Shown piece after piece: positions 46,534 to 59,114 of a stretch of DNA of 64,000 nt. The position numbers were made by a program, and so were the translations under genes. The notes under the pieces are model-generated. The model saw only the letters and a program-made list of their open reading frames with translations. It made no database searches and was not told the origin of the DNA. The stretch is from Miscanthus floridulus. Lineage: Eukaryota; Streptophyta; Magnoliopsida; Poales; Poaceae. The stretch is from the NCBI RefSeq assembly GCF_019320115.1, contig NC_089583.1:83345928-83409927 (forward strand), read 5' to 3'. How positions within the stretch are numbered: the stretch's first letter is position 1; every line of letters starts with the position of its first letter.

Positions 46534-48357
46534 TCACAAGTTAGGAGCAACATACTTAGGCAAAGCCTTAGTATGAGTAGCGGGATGTTTTGCAATTGCA
46601 ACCAATAAGGTACCATTACCATCCTTTCTAAGCATAGAATCATCATCAATTGAAATAGGCTTAGGAGTGTTACCTAGGGGACATGAATGTGCAATGTGTC
46701 CCCTTTCCTAGCATGAGTAGCACATTCTCTTTGATTGAGCCTTCTCTTCCTTGCTCATGTTGTGCTTCCCATTGCCTTGCTTCTCCTTGTTTGCTTGAGC
46801 CTTCTTCTCAAGCTTGTTTGGACAACCCAACGCTAGGTGGCCCAATGTGTCACAACTATAGCACCTCATGTGAGCAATCTTCTTCATTTTCTCTTCTTTG
46901 TTCTTGCTCATCATCTTGGCATCTTGATTAGGAGTTGGATGCCTTGCTCTTGCTTTACCACCTCTTTTTGTCTTCTTCTTCTTCATTCTCAAATCACCAT
47001 CTTGATGGTTGATCTTGACTTGAACTTGGGGTTTTGCTTTTGGCTCAACTTTAGGCTTCTTGGTTGGGCAATACTTGGCAAGATGTCCCATATCATGGCA
47101 CCGGTAGCACATGAAATGAGATATCTTTTCTTCTTGCATCTTCATGTTCTTGCCCTTGCTCTTTTTGAAGCCAATGCCACTCTTGTCACCATAGCTTCTT
47201 TGATTCTTCCTCATATGCTCAAAGGTGACTTTGGTGTTATAGCACCTCTCTAATTTGTTGCTCAAATTCTTCACTTGTTCATTGAGCTCATTGTTCTCCT
47301 TCAAAAGGTTAGTTTCACAAGACATAGAAGTAGAACGAGCATCTATTTGTGAAGAACAAGGCATATCTAATGAATCATCACAAGAGGTGGATGCATGCTT
47401 CTTGCCTATATCACAAGGGTTAGCAACATTGTGTGATTGATCTTTCGACCCATATGATGAGCTGTCACTAGTTTTAATTTTTTCATTGGAAAGCTTATTA
47501 GTGAGAAAAGCATGGTCTTGTACCAAGTTATCATGAGCAACACTAAGTTCCTCATGAGCCAGTTTTAGCTCCTCATGTGAACAACTAATGATATAAAGTA
47601 GATGCTTTTGTTGTTCACATGTGTTCTTTAGAAATGAGTTTTCATTTTCCAATTTACTTGATTTAGCCATCTCATTTTCTAAAGCTGTGTTCATGCTAGC
47701 AAGTCTACCCACAAGCTCATCATATGAATCATGACCAATTACATTGCAACTTGATACATTAGTGTCACCTTGTGACATGAGGCAATGTAGAAGTGTTGGA
47801 GAGCTTGTTGTAGCAATATCATTCGGGCATGAACAATCATCATCACCATCAAGTGTGTATGGGGTAGCATCATCATGTGCATCACTTGAGGCATCATCAT
47901 CAATCTTGTCAAGTGATCTTGTGGTAGAAAGATCATCACCATCACTTGACCATGAGGTGGAGCAATCTTCCACAATTACCAAATTGTGGTCACACTCGAC
48001 ACACTCATGCCCCTCCTCCTTGGTGTCCTTATCATCATCATTGGAGACACTCCCATATATTAAGTTGAGGTACAACCAAATATCATGGGCGGTCTTCATG
48101 TATATGATCTCCCCAAATATGTTATCTTTCATGGATTGATAGAAAATGTTAGTAGCTTGGTAATTGAGATGTAGGCATTTCTTTTGCGCTTTAGTTGCAT
48201 TCTTTTCATCCAACGCATGAGAAAAGCCCACATCTACGATCCACCACATTTGGGGGAAAATGAACTTAAAATTGCATGTCATCCAATTTTTCCACCGTGC
48301 AAAGTGTGTGCCATAAAAAATGTGTGGACACTCAACATCTAGTCCATAAGTCGCCAT
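46534..48357 (-). pseudogene. Gag of the nested copia, three zinc knuckles, one in-frame amber
   Basis: A long minus-strand ORF starting MATYGLDVECPHIFYGTHFA (ATG at 48357). The capsid part has WMTCNFKFIFPQMWWIVDVG and TAHDIWLYLNLIYG. A serine/aspartate-rich acidic stretch follows, then a predicted coiled coil (ENEMAKSSKLENENSFLKNT, KENNELNEQVKNLSNKLERC). Three CCHC knuckles come next: CYRCHDMGHLAKYC, CYSCDTLGHLALGC, and a third, CYSC-x-ERGHIAHSC, in which a TAG at about 46706-46708 interrupts the frame. Beyond that stop the frame continues to PKYVAPNL and TGA at 46534-46536. About 607 codons with a single break make it far better preserved than the surrounding copia genes. Confidence 0.85.
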
Positions 48358-48390
48358 CCTCTTGGGTTGGTGAAGACCACAAATGCGAGA

Positions 48391-48408
48391 CCTAGCTCCG
48401 ATACCACT
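48391..48408 (-). other. Primer-binding site of the nested copia
   Basis: On the minus strand AGTGGTATCGGAGCTAGG lies directly after the 5' LTR. It fixes the orientation of the nested element. Confidence 0.8.
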
Positions 48409-50454
48409 TGTATGGTCGAGATGGTGACTAGAGGGGGGTGAATAGTCGCTTCTAAATTTAATCACGTCAGCTAACCGAAACAAATGCCGAATTAAATCAA
48501 TCGGTCTAGCTAAGACTACACCCCTCTATCGAAGTTCACAAACACCTTATAAAAATCTTAATTAAGCAATTAAGGTACCGGGCTAGCTAGAGCTCACCTA
48601 ACTAATTCTAGAAGCAAGGTCACACAAACCTATGCCACTAGTACTTTAAGCAACAAGGGAGCTCCTACACATGCTAGTAAGCAAAAGCACAAAGCTCCTA
48701 AGCTCGCTAGCAATGCTCAATAACAAGTCAACCAATGACAAATTAGAGAACGCAAATACTTAGCTACATAAACTAAGCAATGTGACTAACAAGGTTACAC
48801 AAACCAAATTAGCCACGCAAGGGAGCTACTTCTATGCTACACAAGCAAGAAGGTAACTATTGAGCTACACAAACTAACTAATTATAAGAGCAACTACACA
48901 AGCACAATGTAAATGAAGTAAATATAAGCTTGTGTAACGAGGATGCAAACCAACGGGGAGACAAAGATGATAAGGTGATTTTTATCTCGAGGTTCACGTG
49001 CTTGCCAACACGCTAGTCCCTATTGTGTCGACCACTCACTTGGTGGTTTGGCGGCTAATTGACATCACCCGCCAAGCCCGCACGTTAGGCACCACAAGAT
49101 CCTACCCCAAAAGTGAGGGTAGCTCAATGACATGCTCAACTAGAGTTGCTCTTCGCAGCTCCCGTGGGGCGAGCACAATGCCCCTCACAAAGCTCTTCTC
49201 TGGAGCACCGCACAAGCTTCTTGCGGGCTTCGACGGGGACCACCACCAAGTCATCTAGGAGGTGGCAACCTCCAAGAGTAACAAGCACCACTGGCTTGCA
49301 AGACGACCACCTAGTGCCACTCAATGCAACCTCATGATGCAATTGCACTAGAATCACTCACTCACATAATTGAATCATCACTATCAAGCATATGTGAGAT
49401 GGAGGGCTCCCAAGCACTACCAAGCATGGACACAAAGTCCCCCAAGGTGCTCAACACTAGCCATGGCCAGGACCACCTTCTATTTTAGCCCCCACGAAAA
49501 TAGAGCCATTGTACCCCTTCACTGGGCATAGCTCGGGGTGACCGGACGCTCCAGTCAGATTGACCAGACGCACCCGGTCCAGCGTCCGGTCAATGGATGC
49601 ATGCCACGTGTTGCCTCCATTCAACCTCAGTCGCTTGATCTCAATGGTCAGCTGCCACGCGCCAATAGTCAAGTGATGACCGGATGCAGCATAGTGCCAG
49701 GACCGAACGCACCTCTATCGAGTCTGGTCATTTCTAGAGAGGTTCCATTCACGACCGGACATAGACCATCCAGAGTTCGGTCGTTTCTAGAGAGCTCCCT
49801 GAGCCTCTGTTTTGCGACAAGACACGTCCGCTCCTACATGACCGGACGCAACACCTGAGTCTAGTCATTCTCTGATTGCCATGCGTCACTATTGTTCCTC
49901 ACGCCACCACATCAGTGTTCGTCAATACTGACCGAACACAGGCCCTACGCGTCCGGTCACTTCTTTGCTCAGCGTCCGGTCAAAGACCGATGCCTGCGCC
50001 TTCATAGGAACACACGACCAGACTCGCCAGCCAGCATTCTATCGCTGCGCTGCGCTGAGTTTGGTCACTTCCAGTGACCTGTTTTGCCTCTTTTTCTTCA
50101 CCGAGTTGATCCACATCAACTCCAACTTCTTCTACTTTGTAAATGTGCCAACACCACCAAGTGTACACCACCATGTGTAAGTGTGTTAGCTTTTCATAAA
50201 CATTTTTTAAGGAGTTAACCACTCAACTTGCCACGCCACTCGATCCTAGCAATGATGCAAAGTTAGATCACTCAAGTGGCACTAGATGACCGATATGCAA
50301 ACAAGTTTGCCCCTCTTGATAGTACGGCCATCTATCATAAACTCGGTCATCAACTTCTCTACACACCTATGACCGATGAAATGAAATGCCCTAGGTTATA
50401 CCTTTGCCTTGCGCATTCCATTCCATCTCCTACAATGTTGATGCAACACATGCA
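48409..50454 (-). mobile_element. 5' LTR of the nested copia, outer end deleted
   Basis: Collinear with the first 2.05 kb of 40640-43140 read on the plus strand (starting TGTATGGTCGAGATGG). Identity stops at GATGCAACACATGCA. From 50455 the sequence is outer-copia protease (CAAGAATGTTC...). Confidence 0.82.
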
Positions 50455-53400
50455 AGAATGTTCAACTCAATCAATACCAATGGAAATGATGGTTATGATA
50501 GTATCACATTTGGTGACAATGGTAAAGGCAAGGTCAAAGGGCTTGGTAAGATTGCAATATCCAATGACATGAGCATTTCCAATGTGTTGCTTGTAGAGAG
50601 CTTGAACTTCAATTTGCTATCCGTGGCTCAATTGTGTGATCTTGGATTCAAATGTATATTTGGGGTAGATGATGTAGAGATCATAAGTGTAGATGGCTCT
50701 AACTTGATCTTCAAAGGCTTTAGATATGAGAATCTATACTTGGTTAATTTCAATGCTAGTGAAGCTAAATTATCTATATGTTTGTTCACTAAGTCTAGCA
50801 TGGGTTGGTTATGACATAGAAGGCTTGGTCATGTTGGAATGAAACAATTGAATAGATTGGTCAAGCATGACTTGGTTAGAGGTTTGAAAGATATAGTGTT
50901 TGAGAAAGATAAGCTTTGTAGCTCTTGTCAAGCCAAAAAACAAGTTGGAAACACCCATCCTAAGAAAAGCATGATGAGCACTAGTAAAGTATTTGAGTTA
51001 TTGCACATGGACTTGTTTGGGCCAACTCAATACACTAGCATTGGTGGTAACAAATATGGCTTTGTTTATGAGGTACCCGCTGATCCTCCAACCATCATGC
51101 AAGGTCCAATGACCCGGGCTCGAAAGCGACAACTCAATTTAGAGGTGAGCTCATTCTTAAGTGATACTTTTCATACTTTTGAGAATAGACTACTACCTAA
51201 TGATGTTATCTTGCTTAGGAACATTGGAGAGGGTCATGAAGGACTTAGAGGAAGTGGTGGAGGTGATGATGACCAGCAAGGACGTCCAACACAAGTCGGA
51301 GGCCCAGTCCAACAAGAATTCGAGTCTGCCTCGGCCTCCAGGACCAGTCTGCCTTAAACTAGTCACCCAGGACGCATCCGGACTCCGTTTTTGATGATCC
51401 ACATATGGATGGAAAGCTAATTTAATAAGGAAGCCAATACAAGTGGTTTCATGTCAAAATCTCTTCGGAATCAACAGGAATCGTCGAAACAAGTCAGTGT
51501 CCAGAATCTGCCAGGGTGCTGTGACACCTTCTTTTGGTCTGTTGGACCTTGTATCGTGTTTGGGCCCATTAGGGGGCGCGTCCAGGGTAGACGATGACCC
51601 TAAGACCTTTATAATCATATGCTGCCACCGTCATTAGGTTTTTAGGTTTTGCTTAGATTATTCTGTCAAGAACAGTTTCGCCGTTCATCGGTTTGTGAGA
51701 CCCCAACTTCGTGAGATAATCATTCATCTATAATTTTGGTTGTGTTCTTTCTTGTTCTTGCTTGTGTTCTTCGTTGCACAGGCAGGGATTAGCCTTCTTG
51801 GCGAGGTCAACCTGGTCTGTGACTTGGTTGATAACCAGAGGAGCTATGGTGCTAAGATTGCAGGGTTCGATCTTTCGATCTGAAGCCGGCTCGGTGTGTC
51901 ATTCTCTACCACAATGATAGTTACCATCACCTGACGAAAGATCGGGATCCCCGTCTCCATTATTTGTGATAGTGGATGATTATACTAGATACACTTGGGT
52001 ATTCTTTCTAGTGGACAAAAGTGATGTGTTTACATCATTCAAATCATTTATCAAGGGCATTCATAATGAGTTTGAAACAACCATCAAGAGAGTTAGAAGT
52101 GACAATAGTAGTGAGTTCAAGAACACTAGAATTGATGAGTTGTGTGATAAATTTAGAATTAGACATCAATTCTCGGCCAAGTACACTCCATAATCAAATG
52201 GCCTTGTTGAGAGGAAGAATAGAACACTCATTGATATGGCAAGGTCTATGCTTAGTGAGTACAATATGAGTCAATCTTTTTGGGCCGAAGCTATCAACAT
52301 GGCTTGCTGTTGTAGCAACCGCCTCTATTGTCACCTATTGAAAGAGAAGACACCATATGAGCTCTTGAATGGTAGAAAGCCCAACATTGCATATTTTCAG
52401 GTCTTTGGTTGCAAATGCTATATCTTGAAGAAAGGCACTAGATTGGGTAAGTTTGACAAGAAGTGTGATGAAGGATTCCTACTTGGATACTCAACTACTA
52501 GCAAAGCATATAGAGTTTGGAATTTGGATAGTGATACTCTTGGGGAAGTTCATGATGTTGAATTTGATGAAACCAAGGGTTCACAAGAAGAGAATGAGAA
52601 CTTGGAAGACGTTAGAGGTATTCAACTTTCAAATGCCATGAAGAACATGGATGTTGGTGAATTGAGGCCTAGGCAAGTGAATGATGATGAAGATGATCAA
52701 GTGCAAGTGCTTTCTAACTCAAATGTGCAAGATGATACAAATCAAGCTAGTACAAGTGGCTCTCATGACAATGAACAAAATCAAGTGGCTAGTACATCAT
52801 CTCAATCCAATGATCAAGCAAGTGCAAGCAATCAAGTTTTAATACTCCAACCAACCAACATTGCAAGGGATCATCCATTGGACACTATCATTGGTGATAT
52901 TTCTAGAGGTGTACAAACTAGATCAAGATTGGCTTCATTTTGTGAGCATTTATTATTTGTGTCATCCATTGAACCAAAGAAGATAGATGAAGCATTGAAG
53001 GATGTTGATTGGGTGAATGCTATGCATGAAGAATTGAATAACTTCACATGAAATCAAGTATGAGAATTGGTAGAGAGACCAAAGGGACACAATGTGATTG
53101 GAACCAAATGAGTCTTTAGAAACAAGCAAGACCAAGATGAGATAGCAGTAAGGAACAAAGCAAGATTGGTAGCACAAGGATATACACAAGTTGAAGGTCT
53201 TAACTTTGGAGAAATATATGCTCCGGTTGCTAGATTGGAAGCAATTAGAATCTTATTAGCCTATGCTTGTGACCACAACATCAAACACTATCAAATGGAT
53301 GTCAAGAGTGCATTTCTCAATGGTTACATCAATGAAGAAGTATATGTTGAGCAACCTCCCGGTTTTGAAGATGATGAGAAGCCCGACCATGTGTACAAGT

Positions 53401-54505
53401 TGAAGAAGGCATTGTATGGCTTAAAGCAAGCACCTAGAGCATGGTATAAGAGATTGAGGGACTTCCTACTCTCTAAAGGATTCATGATAGGCAAGGTTGA
53501 CACCACTCTTTTCATCAAGAAGATTGGAAAAGATTTATTTGTGTTGCAAATCTATGTTGATGACATCATATTTGGATCAACCAATCAAGACTTTTGTGAA
53601 GAATTTGGAAAGATGATGGCTAATGAGTTTGAGATGTCCATGATTGGAGAGTTAAGTTACTTCCTTGGTCTTCAAATCAAGCAATGAAGAATGGTACATT
53701 TGTGAGTCAAGGCAAGTATATCAAGGACATGATCAAAAAGTTTGGCATGAGTGATAGCAAAGCCATTAGTACACCAATGGGAACAAATGGCAACTTGGAT
53801 AGTGATGCAAGTGGCAATATGGTGGATCAAAAATTGTATCGGTCTATGATTGGAAGCCTACTCTATGTGACCGTATCAAGGCCGGATGTCATGTTTAGTG
53901 TATGCATGTGTGCAAGATTTCAAGCCTCACCAAGAGAAAGTCATTTAAAGGCTACAAAGAGAATATTGAGGTACTTGAAGCATACACAAAATGTTGGTTT
54001 GTGATATCCTAAAGGAGCAAAGTTTGAGCTAGTTGGTTACTCTAACTCGGATTATGCGGGATGCAAGGTTGAAAGGAAGAGCACCTCGGGCATGTGTTAA
54101 TTATTGGGAAGATCACTTATTTCATGGTCATCAAAGAAGCAAAATAGTGTTGCATTATCAACTGCCGAAGCCGAATACATATCCACCGATAGTTGTTGTG
54201 CACAAATACTTTGGATGAAGTCCACTTTGAGTGACTTTGGAATCAAGTTCAAGAAAATGCCATTACTATGTGACAATGAGAGTGCAATCAAGTTAACCAA
54301 CAATCCAGTTCAATATACAAGAACAAAGCACATTGATGTCCGCCACCATTTCATAAGAGATCACCAACAAAAAGGGGACATTTGCATTGAGAGTGTAGGC
54401 ACCGAAGATCAACTTGTCGATACATTCACCAAGCCATTGGATGAGAAAAGGTTTTGCAAGCTAAGGAAGGAGTTGAACATATTGGATTTCTCAAATATGT
54501 GTTGA
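50455..54505 (+). pseudogene. Copia pol (PR end, INT, RT, RNase H), interrupted and with stops
   Basis: It starts inside protease (MFNSINTNGNDGYDSITFGD, then VESLNFNLLSVAQLCDLGF). A TGA at about 50812 replaces a Trp before HRRLGHVGMKQLNRLVKHD (GAG-pre-integrase). The integrase is split by the solo LTR at 51066 and resumes at 51968 (VDDYTRYTWVFFLV, VERKNRTLIDMARSML), then FGCKCYILKKG. RT has LARLVAQGYTQVEG-type residues, MDVKSAFLNGYINEEVYVEQ, ALYGLKQAPRAWYKRL and the catalytic YVDDIIFGST (about 53553). RNase H has STAEAEYIS and ends DILDFSNMC-like at 54503 (observed LNILDFSNMC). At least seven stops are present, mostly TGA for TGG or TAA for CAA. Confidence 0.9.
51066..51962 (+). mobile_element. 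Solo gypsy LTR (copy 2) inside the copia integrase
   Basis: An 897-bp insert is flanked by TTTGT at 51061-51065 and 51963-51967, a perfect 5-bp target duplication. It begins TTATGAGG and ends CTCCATTA, where the other copy has TGATGAGG and TTCAATGA. An ancestral TG...CA is likely. It opens with a gypsy polyprotein C-terminus (ADPPTIMQGPMTRARKRQL, FENRLLPNDVILLRNIGEG, then FESASASRTSLP and TAA at 51356). This reading frame is intact here, unlike at 3485. Non-coding LTR sequence follows. Confidence 0.8.
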
Positions 54506-55678
54506 TGCACCTCCCCACTTATATGACATGCCTCTCCTTCGAGCAATCCAAGGTAAAAGTTGATTGGCATGGCATACATCCTTGCTAAGGACATGTTTAG
54601 TGCATCTAGTCATTTTCCACATTTAATAGGCTCATTCATGAGAATCAAATGAATTTGATGATTGTATGGTACCACTATTGCTTCTATGCTTGATTTGGTC
54701 TAGTGGTAGCATATGACATGTTTGTGTGCTTGTAAACCTAGTGTTTGATCTAGAAAATAAGCTCTAAGTGTTTAAATCCACATGGTACAAGATAACCCTT
54801 ATTTGGAGTTATGAAGAAGCTTGTCCTCGGATCAAACCGAGTTAAATATCTTTGGCAAATGATCTAGATTGGACCAAATTTGGGAAAATGATCATCACCC
54901 CATTGATTGACATTGATAATCCTAACCTATCTATATTTTGAACCTTTGTGGTCATTGATGACAAAGGGGGAGAAATAGTGTACAAAGATAGTGAAAAGAA
55001 GACAACAAGGGGGAGAAAAACATAGATATAAGTGATAGGGGGAGCAATAGTGAAAATTGTCATAGGAGAAGAGATATGACAAAGTAAGGGGATCAAATTA
55101 AATTTAAAACACACAAGTAGGGGGAACAAGCTTATAAACTTGATTGATGCATTTGAATGTGCATTTCATATGTTTGTTTGCATGGCACAAGTTTTAAATT
55201 TCAATATTCATGCTTGTGTGGTGTATGCTAGTTGTAGGTTTGAATGATGAAATGAAAAACTAGCATGCATAGGTTAAGAAACTAGACTTATGTTCATTTT
55301 ATGAAAACTAGACCCTTACTTCTAATGTTGATCTCATAGGGTATTCTAGTTTTTGTGTATGTCTAGTTACTAATGATGCTAAGGATGGTATATTGGTGCA
55401 CTCTGATTGGTATCATGCTTCAAAGGTCCATCTCTTATGCCTTAGCATTATTTGGTAGACATTATCTCCTATATTTCCTATCTAAGCATATGTGCAAGCT
55501 ACAATCCAACTCTTAGCACATATGTAGGGGGAGCAATTGCTACCATTTAGGATTCATGAAACTTGTCCATATCCTTTTACACATGGTAAATATGCTTGGA
55601 CAAGCAATATGGATTCAATTAAATTTCAATTTATATCTTTGTATAAGGGTTATCATCAATTACCAAAAAGGGGGAGAT
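54506..55678 (+). other. 3' non-coding region of the outer copia, with repeated purine tracts
   Basis: No coding sequence. AGGGGGAG-type tracts occur near 54966, 55008, 55037, 55119 and 55527 and directly before the LTR (AAAAAGGGGGAGAT, 55664-55678). A long 3' non-coding region between RNase H and the LTR is expected in the SIRE/Maximus lineage. Confidence 0.75.
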
Positions 55679-56889
55679 TGAAAGCTCTAGTTTGGTTTTC
55701 ATGAATTGATGAAACCCTAAGTGCTAACCTAGTTTATCAAGTGATTATAAGATAGGTAGCACTACTCCAAGTGATGAAGCAAATGAAGATCATGACATGA
55801 TAATGGTGATGACAAGGTGATGATCAAATGCTTGGACTTGGAAAAGAAGAAAGAAAAAACAAAAAGCTCAAGGCAAAGGTGAAATTGATAGGAGATTTTT
55901 GGTTTAGTGATTGAGACACTTAAAGAGTGTCATCACATTTAGGATCGATAGCCATACTATTAAGAGTAGTGAAACTCATATCAAAATGCGGTTATCAAAG
56001 TGCCACTAGATGTTGTACCTCATTGCATATGCATTTAGGATCTAGTGGAGTGCTAACACCCTTGAAAACATTTGTGAAAACATGCTAACACATGTGCACA
56101 AGGTGATACACTTGGTGATTGGCACATTTGAGCAAGGGTAAAGAAGATAGAGTTAAAAAGGAGTTAGTCGCGCTGGTCACAGAGTGACCGGACGCGTCCG
56201 GTATTTTATCGAGAATTCGAGTAGTCTGACAGAAGTGACCGGACGCGTCTGGTATTTGGACCTGAGGTGAAGCGTCTAAGAGAAAGTGACCGGACTCTGG
56301 TTCAGTGGAGTGACCGAACGCTGACGAGTTACTGTTCAGCGTCAGGTCAAAGTGATGTAGCCTGATATAGGTTGCAGAGAAGCAACCAGACACGTCCGGT
56401 CACCATGAACCAGGAAATCTCGGTCGTCAGCACTATATTTGATCAAACTCTGGGAGCATCTAGTCTGGTGTGACTGGACGCGTTCAATCGGCCCAGAGTG
56501 GCTCTGGGAGCTCTCTGGACTCGACTGGACGCTATGTCTCCCGTGTTCGGTCCGGTGTGACCCGGACTTGTTCGGTCGGCCTAGAGCGGCTCTAGGAGCT
56601 CTCTGGACTCGATCGAACACTACGTCTCCTACGTCTGATCGGCCACACCGGACATGTCTGGTCATAGTTGAGCATGGGACTCATGGCAGCAATGGCTACT
56701 TCACTTGAATGGGACACATGGCGATCTAGTAGTAACCGGACACAGCGACCGAACGCATTCGGTGCACACGACCTGCGCATCTGATTGTCCCATAGTCAGC
56801 CCAATAATTGAGCCAACGGCTCTATTGTTTGGGGGTGTCTATAAATATCGGTTGGCTGGCTCTAGCTCACTCTCTTGGCCATTTGCATT

Positions 56890-57297
56890 TGTTAACAAAA
56901 GATGCTCGACAGTCCACCGAGGGGTATCCCACGATGGTACATTTGTCATAGAGGTGAGTGAGATCCTGAGCGAGATGGTAATACAAGCACCAAGACACAA
57001 GATTTAGATAGGTTCGGCCGTCAGTATGACGTAATACCTACATCATGTGTTCTAATGTATTGAATTGAGATGTATCGATCTATGGAGATCTGTCTGCTAG
57101 GAGACCCCAGCCTCTCCTTATATACTCTGGAGGGGCAGGGTTACAAGGAAAGTATCCTATTTGGTACTATACAAGGAAAGTATCATATTTGGTACTATCC
57201 GTGCAGCGCCGTGCACGCCTTGATCTTGTGGGCTAGGCCACCTCTGATGGTGCAGCCCATATCTTGTCTTGAGGATACCAGGGGCCGTACCCCCACA
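56890..57297 (-). mobile_element. LTR1 of the tandem gypsy element
   Basis: 408 bp. TGTTAACA at the plus-strand left edge differs from TATCGACA in the other two. It has an 8-bp length difference caused by a duplicated AAGGAAAGTATC phrase. The minus-strand TATA is GAGTATATAAGG. Confidence 0.85.
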
Positions 57298-57654
57298 GCT
57301 AGTCCCTGAGCCTGACAGTAGGTGATGTAGTCACTTGGTGCCAGGGTCAGAAAGTAGAAGACTAGCCGAGCAAGCAGCCTATCCCCGGGTGTAGCCTCGA
57401 GATGAGAAAAGCACACATTCACCGCAAGGTGAAGTGTGCCCACTTAGTCTCCGAGCCTGCTGGAAGATGAAGAATAAATCTTGTAGCAGGGTCAAAGAAA
57501 AAGAAGTCTGAAAGCTTGCTGACGTCGTCTGACATGCACGTATCAAGACCCTAGACGTGCTGCCCAAGATCAGCACCCTGATCTGAATAGCATGGAGCAG
57601 CTTGATAGCACACCAACGAGACATAGCAAGATCCGAGCAGCAAGGGAGTCCCTA

Positions 57655-58215
57655 GCATAGCCGGCGATGTCCGAGCACCGAAGAGCGAGGAGTCCCCAGG
57701 CGTCGCTGGCGATGTCCGAGCACCGAAGAGCGAGGAGTCCCCGGCGTCGCTGGCGATGTCCGAGCATCGAGGAGCGAGGAGTCCCCGGCATTGCTAGCGA
57801 TGTCCGAGTATCGAGGAGTCCTCGGTGTCGCTGGTGATGTCCAAGCATCGAGGAGCGAGGAGTCCCTGGCGTCGCTGGCGATGTCTGAGCACCGAGGAGC
57901 AAGGAGTCCCCGGCGTCGCTGGCGATGTCCGAGCATCGAGGAGCGAGGAGTCACCAGCGTCGCTGGCGATGTCCGAGCATCAAAGAGCGAGGAGTCCCCG
58001 GCGTTGTTGGCAATGTCCATGCACCGAGGAGCGAGGAGTCCCCGACATCGTTGGTGATGTCCGAGCACCGAAGAGCGGCACCGCTGGCAATGTCCGAGCA
58101 TCGAGGAGTCCCTGGCGTCGCTGGCGATGTCCGTGCAGTGAAGTGTGCCCACCTAGTCCTCGAGCATGAAGAATCCTAGCACCGAGGAGTAACCAGCGTA
58201 GCTGGCGATGAAGCA
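57655..58215. repeat. Minisatellite array 1, about 44-bp unit
   Basis: Roughly 11-12 imperfect copies of a unit containing GAGGAGTCCCCGGCGTCGCT and GGCGATGTCCGAGCACCGA. The last copies are shortened. It gives open frames in several phases on both strands (for example the recurring SSVLGHRQRRRGLL on the minus strand). Confidence 0.93.
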
Positions 58216-58862
58216 CGAGCGACGAACAGTCCGGTTAACTAGTCGGTGGTGAAGTGAGCATTGAGTAGAAGCGATCGGCGAACAGTCCGATCAACTGGTC
58301 AGCGACAGAATCCATGAACCAAACGGTCCGACCAGTTGATTGGTGGAGAAGTCCGAGCACCAGGTGATCCGATCACTTAGACGATGATCCTGCAATACAA
58401 ATATGTAGAACGGGTAGTACATGATGTAAAAATATATGAACTCCAGAGAAAAAAATAGCGTATGTAGTTCGATGATCAGTTGGAGCGAAGATGTATACAT
58501 ATTTAATATAAACCGCCCGGCCAGTTGGTGTGTAGCTGAGTCTCTAGCCCTAGCTAGCCCATAGTCCACAACATCGAGCGCGGAGCCTGTGCACGTATAG
58601 GAGGAACAAGCATCGCTAAGGAGCTGCTGCCGACCATCCATAACGCAGAGGGTAGACACTCGTGCACGTGTAGGGAGGAGCCGAAGACAGGGCCGTCTCT
58701 AGAGGCGTCCGAGCATCAACATGACTGTTCAGGGGTTTAGAAAATCGTTTGGAGAGCAAACATGAAGAAAATAGCTTAGAGAAACATCATGGCAATATAC
58801 GGAGATTGGAGAATATTTAGAAGAATATTAAAGCGTGACTTAGCTTTAGACAGATAGTCTAG

Positions 58863-59114
58863 TCAGCGACGTATGGCGTTATCTGGTCGGTGTTGACGAC
58901 GAGCACCTGGTGAGCGGTGAGTTGTTGGTGAAGGCGACCTCAGAGGTGGTTCCGAGATCGGATCTACTATCGCAGGGGCTGTTGTAGCCAGCGATGAATC
59001 ATCATCGTGGACTAGCATGGATCTCGATGAGATTGATGGTGAGAACGCGCTGTTGATTTGAGGTCTATCTGGCTCACCATGGATCAAGCGTACACCCCTA
59101 TCTGGCGTGCCAAC
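58863..59114 (-). pseudogene. Short gag-like leader ORF of unit 1 (unrecognised)
   Basis: Minus-strand frame just after the primer-binding site: RGVRLIHGEPDRPQINSAFS, SLATTAPAIVDPISEPPLRS. A counterpart in unit 2 lies at 61104-61331. The position fits the start of a gag, but no capsid motif is visible and it ends within about 85 codons. Confidence 0.4.

Larger units (their letters stand above)
40640..50454 (-). mobile_element. Nested gag-only SIRE-like copia element (non-autonomous), truncated
   Basis: Oriented on the minus strand. The complete 3' LTR is 40640-43140. The non-coding internal region is 43141-46533, gag is 46534-48357, the primer-binding site is at 48391-48408, and the 5' LTR is 48409-50454, which has lost its outer end (about 430 bp). 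No protease, integrase, RT or RNase H words occur anywhere inside. It therefore seems a gag-only derivative that used enzymes of a relative. Its outer boundary at 50454 joins directly to the outer element's pol, so a deletion removed both the LTR end and host copia sequence, and no target duplication is left. Confidence 0.85.

Noticed and set aside
39711..54505. Treating the copia gag and pol as host genes
   Set aside because: Domain order, LTRs, primer site and target duplication identify a retrotransposon.
57655..58215. CRISPR-like array
   Set aside because: There are no unique spacers between the repeats, the units are imperfect and contiguous, and the DNA is plant nuclear. It is a minisatellite.
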